DNA of 64,000 nucleotides from Nonomuraea endophytica (GTDB taxonomy: Bacteria > Actinomycetota > Actinomycetes > Streptosporangiales > Streptosporangiaceae): assembly GCF_014203235.1 (NCBI RefSeq), contig NZ_JACHIN010000006.1, positions 551,428 to 615,427 of the forward strand, given 5' to 3'. Position numbers and translations under genes: made by a program. Shown in pieces: positions 39,922 through 47,676 of this stretch; within the stretch, counting starts at the first letter, position 1; each line of letters begins with the position of its first letter. The notes beneath the pieces were generated by a model, which was not told the DNA's origin, did no database searches, and saw only the letters and a program-made list of their open reading frames with translations.

Positions 39922-41272
39922 CCTCGCCGCCGCGCTGCGTGCGGCCGTCCCCGGTCTGACCGTGCTGGACGACGCCGACGTCATGGACTCCTACCGCCGT
40001 GACCAGGCGCCCGGCCTGCCCGCCGGGCTGCCGGCCGCCGTCGCCATGCCCGAGGACACCGCCCAGGTGGCCGCCGCCGTCGCCACCGCCGCCGAGTACG
40101 GCGCGCCGATCGTGGTCCGCGGCGCGGGCAGCGGCCTGGCCGGGGCGGCCAACGCCGTCGACGGCTGCCTGGTGCTGTCCACCCAGCGGATGAACCGCAT
40201 CCTGAGCGTCGACCCGGCCGAGCGCCTGGCCACCGTGCAGCCCGGCGTGATCAACGCCGATTTGCGCAGGGCCGTGGCCGAAAAGGGCCTTTTCTACCCG
40301 CCCGACCCGGGCAGCTACGAGATGTGCACCGTGGGCGGCAACGCCGCCACCAACGCGGGCGGCATGTGCTGCGTGAAGTACGGCGTGACCGGCGACTACG
40401 TGCGCGGCCTCGAAGCGGTGCTGGCCGACGGCTCGGTGCTGCGCACCGGCGGGCGCACGGTCAAGGGCGTGGCCGGCTACGACCTGACCAGCCTGCTGGT
40501 GGGCTCCGAGGGCACGCTGGCCGTCATCACCGAACTCTCGCTCGCGCTGCGCCCGGCTCCGGCGCCGCCGCGCACGATCGTGGCCCAGTTCGGTTCGGCC
40601 GCGGCGGCCGGGGCGGCGGTGACGGCCGTGCTGGCCTCCGGCGCCGAGCCGTCGATCCTGGAGATCATCGACGCCACGACGCTGCGCGCCATCGAGGAGT
40701 GGCAGCCGCTCGGCGTCGAGGCCGGCACCGCGGCGATGGTCATCGCCCAGTCCGACTCGTCGCACGAGGAGGACCTGCGGCTCATCGAGGCCGCGTGCGC
40801 GGGGGCGAGCGAGGTCATCGTGGCCGACGACGCCGCGGAGTCGGAGATGCTCATGCAGGCCCGCAGGCTCGCCTACCCGGCGCTGGAGCGGCTGGGCGCG
40901 ACGCTGCTGGACGACGTGGCGGTGCCGCTGCCGAAGCTGGTGGAGCTGATCGAGGGCGTCGAGGCCATCGCGAAGGACCGGGACATGACCGTGGGCCTGT
41001 TCGGCCACGCCGGCGACGGCAACATGCACCCGACGGTCGTCTACCCGCACGGCGACGCCGACGCCGAGCGGCGGGCCTTCCAGGTCTTCGACGAGATCGT
41101 CGCCCTGGCGCTGCGGCTCGGCGGCACGGTCACCGGTGAGCACGGGGTCGGCCTGCTCAAGCGGTCCTGGCTGGAGCGGGAGCTGGGTGAGCCGGCCCGC
41201 CGTACCCAGCGGGCGATCAAGGCGGCGCTGGACCCGCACGACCTGCTCAACCCCGGCAAGGCCATCGCGTAG
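39914..41272 (+). CDS. GlcD-type FAD-linked hydroxyacid dehydrogenase
   Basis: A 452-residue flavoprotein of the glycolate oxidase GlcD / D-lactate dehydrogenase family. The PCMH FAD-binding domain contains VVRGAGSGLAGAANAVDG and PPDPGSYEMCTVGGNAATNA; the C-terminal part has FGHAGDGNMHP (metal/substrate His) and GEHGVGLLKR. It oxidises a 2-hydroxy acid to a 2-oxo acid. No GlcE/GlcF partner is present, so it is more like a stand-alone D-2-hydroxyacid dehydrogenase. It lies 103 bp after the IclR gene and converges on an ACS-family transporter. Confidence 0.88.
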   Translation: MADLAAALRAAVPGLTVLDDADVMDSYRRDQAPGLPAGLPAAVAMPEDTAQVAAAVATAAEYGAPIVVRGAGSGLAGAANAVDGCLVLSTQRMNRILSVDPAERLATVQPGVINADLRRAVAEKGLFYPPDPGSYEMCTVGGNAATNAGGMCCVKYGVTGDYVRGLEAVLADGSVLRTGGRTVKGVAGYDLTSLLVGSEGTLAVITELSLALRPAPAPPRTIVAQFGSAAAAGAAVTAVLASGAEPSILEIIDATTLRAIEEWQPLGVEAGTAAMVIAQSDSSHEEDLRLIEAACAGASEVIVADDAAESEMLMQARRLAYPALERLGATLLDDVAVPLPKLVELIEGVEAIAKDRDMTVGLFGHAGDGNMHPTVVYPHGDADAERRAFQVFDEIVALALRLGGTVTGEHGVGLLKRSWLERELGEPARRTQRAIKAALDPHDLLNPGKAIA

Positions 41273-41302
41273 CCATGGGGCCGGCGCGCGCCGGCCCCAT
41301 GG
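41273..41302. terminator. Perfect 30-bp palindrome filling the gap between two stop codons
   Basis: CCATGGGGCCGGCG-CG-CGCCGGCCCCATGG occupies exactly the bases between the dehydrogenase TAG (41270-41272) and the stop of the convergent transporter (41303). It should act as a terminator in both directions. Confidence 0.75.
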
Positions 41303-42595
41303 TCAGTCCGCCCACTCCTTCTTGCGTGAGAGCGTGAACGCCACCGCCGCGCCGCCCAGCGTCAGCGCGCTGACGACCAGCAGCCCCCACACGGCCGTGC
41401 CCGTGGTCTCGCTGATCCACCCGATGGCGTACGGCCCGGCGAACCCGGCCAGGTTGCCCACCGAGTTGATGAACGCCAGCCCAGCGGCGGCCGCCGTGCC
41501 GGTGAGGAACTTGGGCGGCAGGCTCCAGAACAGCGGCGTCGTGGAGAACAGCGCCGCCAGCCCCACACTGATCGCGGCCAGCGCCAGCCAGGGCACGTCC
41601 CGGGCGGCGACGGCGGCCAGCAGCGCGAGCGCGGTGACGGTCAGCGTGATGCCGGCCTGGCGCGGGATGTTGCCCCGGCGTCTGGCGAACCGTTCCCAGG
41701 GCAGCATGACCAGCGCGGCGAACAGGTTCGGGATCATGACGAGCCAGCCGGTGACGGTCGAGGAGTAGCCGCCCATGCCCTTGACGATCGTGGGCAGCCA
41801 CAGGCCCAGGCCGTAGGCGCCGAAGACGACGCCGAAGAACAGGAAGATCAGGCTCCACAGCCGGCCGTTCCTGAAGACCGCGCCCAGGCCGAGGCGGCCG
41901 TGGCGTTTCTCGGTGGCCGCCCGCTCTTCCGCCAGGGTGGTGGTGATCCAGGTGCGCTCGGCGTCGTCGAGCCAGCGCGCGTCCTGCGGCCGGTCGGGCA
42001 GCCATCTGTAGGTGACGAAGGCCAGCAGGACGGCGGGGATGCCCTCCAGGACGAAGACGAGCTGCCAGCCTTCGAGCCCCCACAGGCCGTGCAGGTCCAT
42101 GATCCAGCCGGAGATGGGCGCGCTGATCGCGTTGGCCAGCGGGTTGGAGACCGCGAAGATCGCCAGGATCGTGGTGCGGTAGTGCTGCGGGAACCAGAAC
42201 GTGATGTAGAGCAGCACGCCGGGGAAGAATCCCGCCTCGGCCACGCCGAGGACGAAGCGGGCGATGGTGAACTGGGTGGCGTCGGTCACGAACGCGGTCG
42301 CCACCGCGACGATCCCCCAGCTCACCATGATGCGGGCGATCCACCGGCGGGCGCCGAAGCGCTGCAGCATCAGGTTGCTCGGCACCTCGAACAGCAGGTA
42401 GCCGATGAAGAAGATGCCCGCCGCCAGCCCGAAGGCCGACTCGGTGATGCCGAGCGCCGTGGTCATCTCCAGCTTGGCGAAGCCGGCGTTGTTCCGGTCG
42501 ATGTAGGCGATGAGGTAGAGCAGGCCGAGGAAGGGCCCGAGGCGCCACATCGCTTTGCGCATGGCGCTCGCGGCGACGTCTGTGGTGGTCGTCAT
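41303..42595 (-). CDS. MFS transporter, anion:cation symporter (ACS) family
   Basis: A 430-residue, 12-helix protein. The segments YLIAYIDRNNAGFAKLEM, FFIGYLLFEVPSNLMLQRFG and GVAEAGFFPGVLLYITFWFP are typical of ACS members that import organic anions such as tartrate, phthalate, galactarate or aromatic acids. ATG 42595 has GAGGAAG eight nt upstream. A perfect 17-bp palindrome lies 20 bp before the start. With the convergent hydroxy-acid dehydrogenase and the IclR gene it makes a plausible uptake-and-oxidation unit. Confidence 0.88.
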   Translation of the reverse strand: MTTTTDVAASAMRKAMWRLGPFLGLLYLIAYIDRNNAGFAKLEMTTALGITESAFGLAAGIFFIGYLLFEVPSNLMLQRFGARRWIARIMVSWGIVAVATAFVTDATQFTIARFVLGVAEAGFFPGVLLYITFWFPQHYRTTILAIFAVSNPLANAISAPISGWIMDLHGLWGLEGWQLVFVLEGIPAVLLAFVTYRWLPDRPQDARWLDDAERTWITTTLAEERAATEKRHGRLGLGAVFRNGRLWSLIFLFFGVVFGAYGLGLWLPTIVKGMGGYSSTVTGWLVMIPNLFAALVMLPWERFARRRGNIPRQAGITLTVTALALLAAVAARDVPWLALAAISVGLAALFSTTPLFWSLPPKFLTGTAAAAGLAFINSVGNLAGFAGPYAIGWISETTGTAVWGLLVVSALTLGGAAVAFTLSRKKEWAD

Positions 42596-42614
42596 GTGAT
42601 GCACTTCCTCAATT

Positions 42615-42631
42615 GTTCGGTATTACCGAAC
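42615..42631. promoter_or_regulatory. IclR operator upstream of the ACS transporter
   Basis: GTTCGGT-ATT-ACCGAAC is a perfect 7-bp inverted repeat with a 3-nt centre. It is matched in half by 39829-39845 near the dehydrogenase gene and fits the size of IclR sites. Confidence 0.65.
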
Positions 42632-42833
42632 GCTGTTCTGTGTTAGAGGTATGCTCGTAGAACAGCAGGTGAACCGTCAAGGGCTACCGCGAGAGTTTCA
42701 GGCGTGTACCGCGAAAGCTTCGGGCACGGTCAACCCCCTGGTAGATGTGCGCGACAAGGCCACGAACCTAGCCTTCCGTGATGTCGGGCGCGGCCCACCC
42801 GCCGCGCCGGTTCCTCTCGGAAAGGAGTCACTG

Positions 42834-43301
42834 GTGAGCCTTACCAGGGTGATCGGAGCACTGGCCGTCACGGCTGGGCTCGCGGCCGTGACGCTGCCCG
42901 CCGGGCAGGCGAGCGCGGCCGCCTCTGTGGGTGCCGTGGAGTCGGCCGCCCGTCCGTTGCCTTGCGGGGGCGGTTACGTGCGGATGGCCGCGCCATGGCG
43001 GAGCGGGGCGTACATCAAGATCTCCACGATCGCGCACTGCGACCGCTTCACCGGGCCCATCGGGCGCAGCGGGTACGTCGACGCGCGGCTCGACCAGTAC
43101 CGGGGCCTGGGGGTCTGGCGGAACAAGGCGTACACGCGCCGGCACTTCACCCGCGCGGCCGTCACCTTCACCATGCAGCCGGCCTGGAGATGCTCGGGCG
43201 GCAACCAGCTCTACCGCAACCACACCAAGGGCTGGATCGCCCAGGGCGGCAGCGGCGCCCGGTCGTTCGGCTACACCGAGCAGCGCCGGATCTCCTGCTG
43301 A
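42834..43301 (+). CDS. Secreted cysteine-containing protein
   Basis: A 155-residue protein from GTG 42834 (AGGAG, 6 nt). The signal peptide MSLTRVIGALAVTAGLAAVT is cleaved near ASA-AA. The mature domain is basic and aromatic with four Cys (LPCGGG, AHCDRF, WRCSGG, ISC at the end). It is similar in plan to the other small secreted proteins in the window but longer. The segment LDQYRGLGVWRNKAYTRRHF is conserved-looking. Function unknown. Confidence 0.7.
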   Translation: MSLTRVIGALAVTAGLAAVTLPAGQASAAASVGAVESAARPLPCGGGYVRMAAPWRSGAYIKISTIAHCDRFTGPIGRSGYVDARLDQYRGLGVWRNKAYTRRHFTRAAVTFTMQPAWRCSGGNQLYRNHTKGWIAQGGSGARSFGYTEQRRISC

Positions 43302-43307
43302 ACCCCC

Positions 43308-43333
43308 GCCGGGGTGCGGCACCGCACCCCGGC
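43308..43333 (+). terminator. Terminator after the secreted-protein gene
   Basis: GCCGGGGTGCG and CGCACCCCGGC pair perfectly over 11 bp around a 4-nt loop, 7 bases past the stop codon. The next gene starts 22 bp further on, so it may act as an attenuator. Confidence 0.6.
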
Positions 43334-43354
43334 ACCACTCTCTCGGAGGAGCGC

Positions 43355-43831
43355 ATGGACGCGCGTGTCGCCCTAGGCACCGTCATCCTCGTGGCCGCGG
43401 CGCTGCTGCCGTCCTCGCAGGACACGCTGGCCGCCAAGCGGCGCTACGTCGCCGCGGCCGAGGCCGCCTGCCTGGCGGCCGGGCAGCAGACCGACCCGGA
43501 GCGGTATCCGGTGAGCACCGAGCAACAGGACGTCGAGGAACTCGAACGCGCGGCGCGGGTCATGCGGGCCACGGTGGAGCGCATCGCGGCGATCAGGCCG
43601 CCGGAGGCGGACGCCGCGCTGCTGCGTGCCCGGTTCGTCGAGCCGGGCAGGCGGCTGGCCGGGCGGCTCGGCGGCTACGCCGAGCGGGCGCGCGCGGCGC
43701 TGGCCGCCGGGGACACGGGAACGGTCCAGCTCCTGGTCGAGGCGTCGTTGCGGCCCGATCCGCAGGAGGCCGCCATGCGCTTTTTCGCCCTCTCCTACGG
43801 CTTCGCCGTCTGCGCGGGAGAACAGCCGTGA
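43355..43831 (+). CDS. Secreted or membrane-anchored helical protein, unknown
   Basis: A 158-residue protein from ATG 43355 with GGAGG upstream. One N-terminal hydrophobic helix (VALGTVILVAAALLP) is followed by an Ala/Arg/Glu-rich helical domain with two Cys (EAACLAA near the start, AVCAGE at the end). It looks like a four-helix-type secreted protein. No family recognised. Confidence 0.6.
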   Translation: MDARVALGTVILVAAALLPSSQDTLAAKRRYVAAAEAACLAAGQQTDPERYPVSTEQQDVEELERAARVMRATVERIAAIRPPEADAALLRARFVEPGRRLAGRLGGYAERARAALAAGDTGTVQLLVEASLRPDPQEAAMRFFALSYGFAVCAGEQP

Positions 43832-43891
43832 CCGTGCGGGTTAGGCTGTAGGAACGTAGGCGGGAAGGATTCGATCACCATCAGCGACTCC

Positions 43892-44323
43892 TTGCCCCTG
43901 CCGGACCGGCCCCCGCGCCCGCAGCGCCGGCGCGTCGTCGAGTCGGCGGCTCTGGGCGAGCGCGAGCAGAGCCGGGCCGAGGCCGCCCGGTGGACCTGCC
44001 CGCACGGCCGCCACGCCGGGCGCGGCTGCGTCACCTGCTACGAGGACTCGGCCGAGGACGATCCGGCCCTGCACCTGTGGGAGGTCGCGGCGTGGTTCAC
44101 CACCGCGCGCCCGATTCCCATCAAGACCCTGCAGGACATCCACCGCCACGGCCGCGGCTTCGGGCTCACCCAGCCGTCCACGCCGCTCGTCTACCTCCTG
44201 AGCGGGCAGGTCAGGGCGGCCCTGGCCGCGCAGGCGGTGGCGGCCGTGATCGGGTTCCTGCTGCAGAACCGGCACGTCGTCGAGGCCTTCCACGTGACCG
44301 AGATCCGCGCGACGCACTCCTAG
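43892..44323 (+). CDS. Protein with CPHG...GCVTC zinc-finger-like motif, unknown
   Basis: A 143-residue protein if TTG 43892 is the start; this is uncertain because there is no good ribosome site. After an Arg-rich N-terminus comes CPHGRHAGRGCVTC, three Cys and two His that could bind zinc. The rest is helical (ALHLWEVAAWFTTARPIPIK, AALAAQAVAAVIGFLL). No membrane signal is clear. Family not recognised; the finger suggests nucleic acid or protein binding, as inference. Confidence 0.5.
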   Translation: MPLPDRPPRPQRRRVVESAALGEREQSRAEAARWTCPHGRHAGRGCVTCYEDSAEDDPALHLWEVAAWFTTARPIPIKTLQDIHRHGRGFGLTQPSTPLVYLLSGQVRAALAAQAVAAVIGFLLQNRHVVEAFHVTEIRATHS

Positions 44324-44324
44324 G

Positions 44325-44894
44325 TCAGAGGCGGCCGCACTGGTCCTCCTTGTTGCCGCCCACCACGTTGCCGCCGCCGGTCGGGGCCGGGCTGTTCTCC
44401 TTGCACTGCAGGTTGCCCTTGACGGTGTTGCGCTCCACCAGCGCCCGGCCGCGGTTGCCGACGATCTGGATGCTGCCGCCGACCCGGTTGCCGACCGCCT
44501 GAAGCGCGCCCCGGTTGGCGTCGTACTGGATGTCACCGGTGACCCGGGACGAGCTGACCTTCGCCGCGCCGCCCTGCTTGACCTGCACGCTCCCGCCCAC
44601 CGTGGACTTCTTCGTGATCGTGACCGCCCGCGCGCCCTCCGCCTGGACGTTGCCGATCACGCGCACCCCGCGCGCCACGAGCACCGCGTTCCGCTCCACC
44701 TTGACGGTGCCCTTCACCCGCGTGCCGGTGAGCGCGCACGTCGCGCCCTGCGGGACGCGGACGTTGTCGAGCGTGCTCGCGCCGATCGAACCGCGGCACG
44801 TCCGCTCCTCCGCCAGCGCGGGTACGGCCAGCGCCCCGGCCCCCAGCCCCAGCCCGAGCGCCGAACCCGCCAGCACCAGCTTGATCTTGCCCAT
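44325..44894 (-). CDS. Secreted repeat protein, probably a beta-helix
   Basis: A 189-residue protein from ATG 44894 (GAGGAGA upstream) with a signal peptide cleaved near ALA-EE. The mature part is a run of short repeats around V-x-G-x-V/I-x-V (GTRVKGTVKVERNAVLVARG, VRVIGNVQAEGARAVTITKK, NRVGGSIQIVGNRGRALVER), which would stack into a beta-helix as in bactofilin-like or parallel beta-helix proteins. Three or four Cys (TCRGS, TCALTG, LQCKEN, DQCGRL) may cap the ends. A surface-polymer role is inference. Confidence 0.7.
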   Translation of the reverse strand: MGKIKLVLAGSALGLGLGAGALAVPALAEERTCRGSIGASTLDNVRVPQGATCALTGTRVKGTVKVERNAVLVARGVRVIGNVQAEGARAVTITKKSTVGGSVQVKQGGAAKVSSSRVTGDIQYDANRGALQAVGNRVGGSIQIVGNRGRALVERNTVKGNLQCKENSPAPTGGGNVVGGNKEDQCGRL

Positions 44895-45077
44895 GTCCGG
44901 TCTCCTCGTCTCTCCGTCTGCTGTCAAGCAGCTTTCCGGCGAGCGATGAGACCGTGCTGACACGCCCATGAGAGACCTCTCATCAGCCGACAAATCAGGA
45001 TCCGGGAGGGCGCGCTCGCCCAGACCAGAGGGTGGTTATCCTTAGGGTGTAAAGAGATCTTGGCGTAAGGGGTCCGG

Positions 45078-45851
45078 GTGGTCGTCTACGCGGGTCAGGG
45101 CGATGCCCGCCGTACCATGGCGTTGTTGTGGGGGGCTGAGGAGCGCAAGGAGGCGCGGCCGGGGCCCAAGCCGGGGCTGAGCGTCGAGGTGATCGTCGCG
45201 GCCGGGATCGAGGTCGCGGACGCCGAGGGCATGGCGGCGCTGTCCATGCGGGCGGTCGGCGAGCGGCTGGGGCGGACCGCGATGGCGCTTTACACCTATG
45301 TGCCGAGCAAGACCGAGCTGGTCGACCTCATGTACGACCGGGCGATGGGCGAGTTGCCCACCTCGTATCCGCTGGACGAGGGGTGGCGGAGTGCAGCCGT
45401 CGCCTGGGCGCATGATCTGCGGGAGTTCTTCGTCCGGCATCCCTGGGTGCTGCAGGTGTCGCAGGCGCGGCCGGTGCTGGGGCCGAACGAGTTCGCGATG
45501 ATCGACACGGTGACCGGGATTCTGCGCGGGACGGGGTTGGAGCCCGAGAGGTTGCGGGGGGTGGTGGCGGCGCTCGTGGACGTGGTGCGGGGGGCGGCCA
45601 GGACCGTCGCCGAGACCCGGCAGGCGCCTTCGGCCACGGGGGTGTCCGACGAGGAGTGGTGGCGGGCGCGCTCCGCGTTGCTGCTGGAGGTCGCGCCGGA
45701 CTTCGCCGAACGGTTCCCGTCGGTGTCGTGGCTGGAGCGGGGCGACGCCGGGCCCGCCCTCGAACCGGACGTGCCCTATCTGGAGCAGGTGGCGCGGCGC
45801 ACGTTCGCCACCAGCCTGGGCACGCTGCTGGACGGCGTCACAGCCCGGTGA
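45078..45851 (+). CDS. TetR-family regulator with TetR_C-type domain
   Basis: A 257-residue protein. The winged region LSMRAVGERLGRTAMALYTY followed by VPSKTELVDLMYD is the helix-turn-helix of the large TetR_C group. GTG 45078 is the longest start; ATG 45117 is an alternative giving a more usual N-terminus. Its 3' end overlaps the convergent AlkB gene by 14 bp. The target is unknown; no palindrome was noticed beside it. Confidence 0.85.
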   Translation: MVVYAGQGDARRTMALLWGAEERKEARPGPKPGLSVEVIVAAGIEVADAEGMAALSMRAVGERLGRTAMALYTYVPSKTELVDLMYDRAMGELPTSYPLDEGWRSAAVAWAHDLREFFVRHPWVLQVSQARPVLGPNEFAMIDTVTGILRGTGLEPERLRGVVAALVDVVRGAARTVAETRQAPSATGVSDEEWWRARSALLLEVAPDFAERFPSVSWLERGDAGPALEPDVPYLEQVARRTFATSLGTLLDGVTAR

Positions 45852-46476
45852 CGCGCATGGTGATGTTGAGGCGTCCGCGCAGGCCGACGACGGGGTCGGC
45901 GGTGCCCGGGTAGACCTTGGGCACGCCGTGGTAGGCAAAACGCGAGGGCCCGCCGAAGACGAACAGGTCGCCGGACTCCAGCCTGACGTCCGTGTACGGC
46001 CGGCCGCGCGTCTCGGTGTTCCCGAACCGGAACAGGCACGCGTCGCCGATGCTCAGCGAGACCACCGGGGCGTCGGAGCGTTCGTCCTTGTCCTGGTGCA
46101 TGCCCATCCGGGCCTGATCGTCATAGAAGTTGATCAGCGCGGTGTCGGGTGTGTAGCCGGCGGCGAGCTCCGGCAGGCCGGCGCCGGTGAGGGCGCGGCG
46201 GCCCAGTTCGACCATCCATCCGGGGAACTCGGCCACGCGCAGGCCGTTCACGTCGTCGGCGGTGCGCGTGTACCGGTACGGCTGCCAGTGCCATCCCACG
46301 CACACCGTCCGCACCGACATGACGCCGCCCCTGGGCAGCACCGTGTGCCGGATCGGGACCGGGCCCTTCGCCCACTCGCGGCAGGCGCTCACCAGCGTGC
46401 GCTGCTCGTCCAGCCCGAGCCAGCCGGGCACGTGCACGGCGCCGGGGGCCACCTCGCGCGGCGGGAGCGGCATCAT
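45838..46476 (-). CDS. AlkB-like 2-oxoglutarate/Fe(II) dioxygenase
   Basis: A 212-residue AlkB homologue. The iron ligands are in MGMHQDKDE (H-x-D) and the distal His in FAYHGVPK; the 2-oxoglutarate-binding RLNITMRV fits the family R-x-N-x-T-x-R motif, as does INFYDDQARM before the HxD. It repairs N-alkylated bases in single-stranded DNA by oxidative demethylation. It starts at ATG 46476 overlapping the GntR stop (ATGA), so the two are co-transcribed, an unusual pairing. Confidence 0.92.
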   Translation of the reverse strand: MMPLPPREVAPGAVHVPGWLGLDEQRTLVSACREWAKGPVPIRHTVLPRGGVMSVRTVCVGWHWQPYRYTRTADDVNGLRVAEFPGWMVELGRRALTGAGLPELAAGYTPDTALINFYDDQARMGMHQDKDERSDAPVVSLSIGDACLFRFGNTETRGRPYTDVRLESGDLFVFGGPSRFAYHGVPKVYPGTADPVVGLRGRLNITMRVTGL

Positions 46477-47174
46477 CGCAGGTGCGCCAGGGTCTCGCGG
46501 AGCTCCTGCTCCAGGATGTCGCCCGCGGCGCCGGCGTCCCCGCCGGCGACCGCCTCGACCAGGGCGGCGTGGGCCGCGTCGCCGTGGCCGCGCTCGTGGG
46601 AGCGCACGTCCAGCAGGCCGAGCAGGTCGATGAGGCCCTTGCGCAGCGCGGGGACGAACTCGGCGAACAGGTCGGTCAGCACCGGGTTGTGCGCGGCGGC
46701 GACCACGGCCGCGTGCAGCGCGATGTCGGCGTCGACGAACCGGGCGTCGAGCTCCGCCCCCTTCGAAACCCCGGCGGCGATCTCCCGGCGGGTGGCCAGC
46801 GCCACCCTCAGCGCGGTGATGTCGGCTTCGGTGCGGCGGGTGGCCGCGAGCCGGGCCGCCTGTACTTCGACGAGCATGCGCACCTCGTACACGTCTCCGA
46901 TGGCCGCCCGTCGCAGCCGGGCCGGCCAGTCCTCCTGTGCTTCCGTCGCCATGACGAACACCCCCGACCCCTGCCGGGGTTGCACCAGCCCGGCTCCGGC
47001 CAGGGCGCGGAGGGCTTCGCGCACGGTCGAGCGGCCCACGCCGAGCTGGGCGGCGAGCGTGGTCTCGCCCGGGAGCTTGGTGCCCACGGGCCAGCGGCCC
47101 GCGGCGATCTCCTCGCGCAGCGCCTGGGCGGCCTGCTCCACGAGGGGGCTCGGGCGGAGGGCGCCGAGCGGCAT
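46473..47174 (-). CDS. GntR-family (FadR/FCD) regulator
   Basis: A 233-residue protein. The winged helix is PVGTKLPGETTLAAQLGVGR followed by STVREALRALAGAGLVQPRQ; the FCD effector domain includes DIALHAAVVAAAHNPVLTDL (with the metal-binding D/H residues) and HAALVEAV. GAGAGGTG precedes the ATG. It is co-translated with AlkB and divergent from the leuA leader. What it regulates is not evident. Confidence 0.9.
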   Translation of the reverse strand: MPLGALRPSPLVEQAAQALREEIAAGRWPVGTKLPGETTLAAQLGVGRSTVREALRALAGAGLVQPRQGSGVFVMATEAQEDWPARLRRAAIGDVYEVRMLVEVQAARLAATRRTEADITALRVALATRREIAAGVSKGAELDARFVDADIALHAAVVAAAHNPVLTDLFAEFVPALRKGLIDLLGLLDVRSHERGHGDAAHAALVEAVAGGDAGAAGDILEQELRETLAHLR

Positions 47175-47226
47175 CGTTCACCTCTCAGGTTGTCTGAGGA
47201 GTTGGTTGTGTGTAACTGTATCCGGC

Positions 47227-47271
47227 ATGTCGTACACCGGGCTTCTTCTCGGCTGCCGCGGCGGGGCTTGA
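47227..47271 (+). CDS. Leucine-codon leader peptide of a leuA attenuator
   Basis: ATG 47227 opens MSYTGLLLGCRGGA, 14 codons with three consecutive Leu codons. It is followed 9 nt later by a GC-rich hairpin and, 78 nt after its stop, by a leuA start. This is the classical arrangement of ribosome-mediated attenuation of leucine biosynthesis. Leader peptides of this kind precede leuA in Streptomyces. Confidence 0.6.
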   Translation: MSYTGLLLGCRGGA

Positions 47272-47279
47272 TCCAGACC

Positions 47280-47300
47280 GGCACCCCGCCGCGGGGTGCC
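47280..47300 (+). terminator. Attenuator hairpin downstream of the leucine leader
   Basis: GGCACCCCG-CCG-CGGGGTGCC, a perfect 9-bp stem with a 3-nt loop. The leader's Leu codons lie before it, as expected for an attenuator; a competing pairing with GCGGCGGGG at 47259-47266 is possible. Confidence 0.5.
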
Positions 47301-47348
47301 GTGCTGCCGGTCTCTCCCTGGCAGGACGGCGACAGAGGAAGAAACCCT

Positions 47349-47390
47349 GTGAATCCGCAACGCCCGAGCGGCATGCCGTACCGGAAATAG
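47349..47390 (+). pseudogene. leuA: N-terminal stub of leuA
   Basis: GTG 47349 with AGAGGAAG upstream opens MNPQRPSGMPYRK and then hits a TAG. This sequence resembles the first residues of actinomycete 2-isopropylmalate synthases, which continue with Tyr. The catalytic TIM barrel is missing: directly after the stop, in another frame, comes the C-terminal domain of the same enzyme (47392-47676). Confidence 0.6.
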
Positions 47391-47391
47391 C

Positions 47392-47676
47392 GTGCGCGAG
47401 GCCACGCCGGAGGACCTGTGGGAGCTGTTCACGGCCACCTACCTCACGCCGGGCCGCACCGGCTCGCCCGGCGACAGCGTGGACGCCCTGGTCCGCGAGC
47501 TGGCGGCGGCCGGGATCAAGGCCGAGATCCTGGAACTCACCACCCAGGACGACGCCGCCTACGCCGAGTGCCGGGTGAACGGCGCCACCTGGTGGGGCGC
47601 GAGCCGGGACACCCCCGTGCGGGCCGTGCTGTCCGCGGTCAACCGGGCCCTCGCGTCCGTTCCGCTCTCTCCGTGA
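47392..47676 (+). pseudogene. leuA: C-terminal regulatory-domain remnant of 2-isopropylmalate synthase
   Basis: A 94-codon frame. DLWELFTATYL resembles the end of the linker domain, and AAYAECRVNGATWWGASRDT with AVLSAVNRAL matches the LeuA dimerisation (leucine-sensing) domain (AAYVExxVNGRTVWGVGID...AVVSAVNR). The GxGNGPxxAF strand region between these is also reduced, so more than one deletion is implied. Its stop lies inside the convergent ECF42 sigma gene (38-bp overlap). A stand-alone leucine-binding domain protein translated from GTG 47392 is the alternative. Confidence 0.65.
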
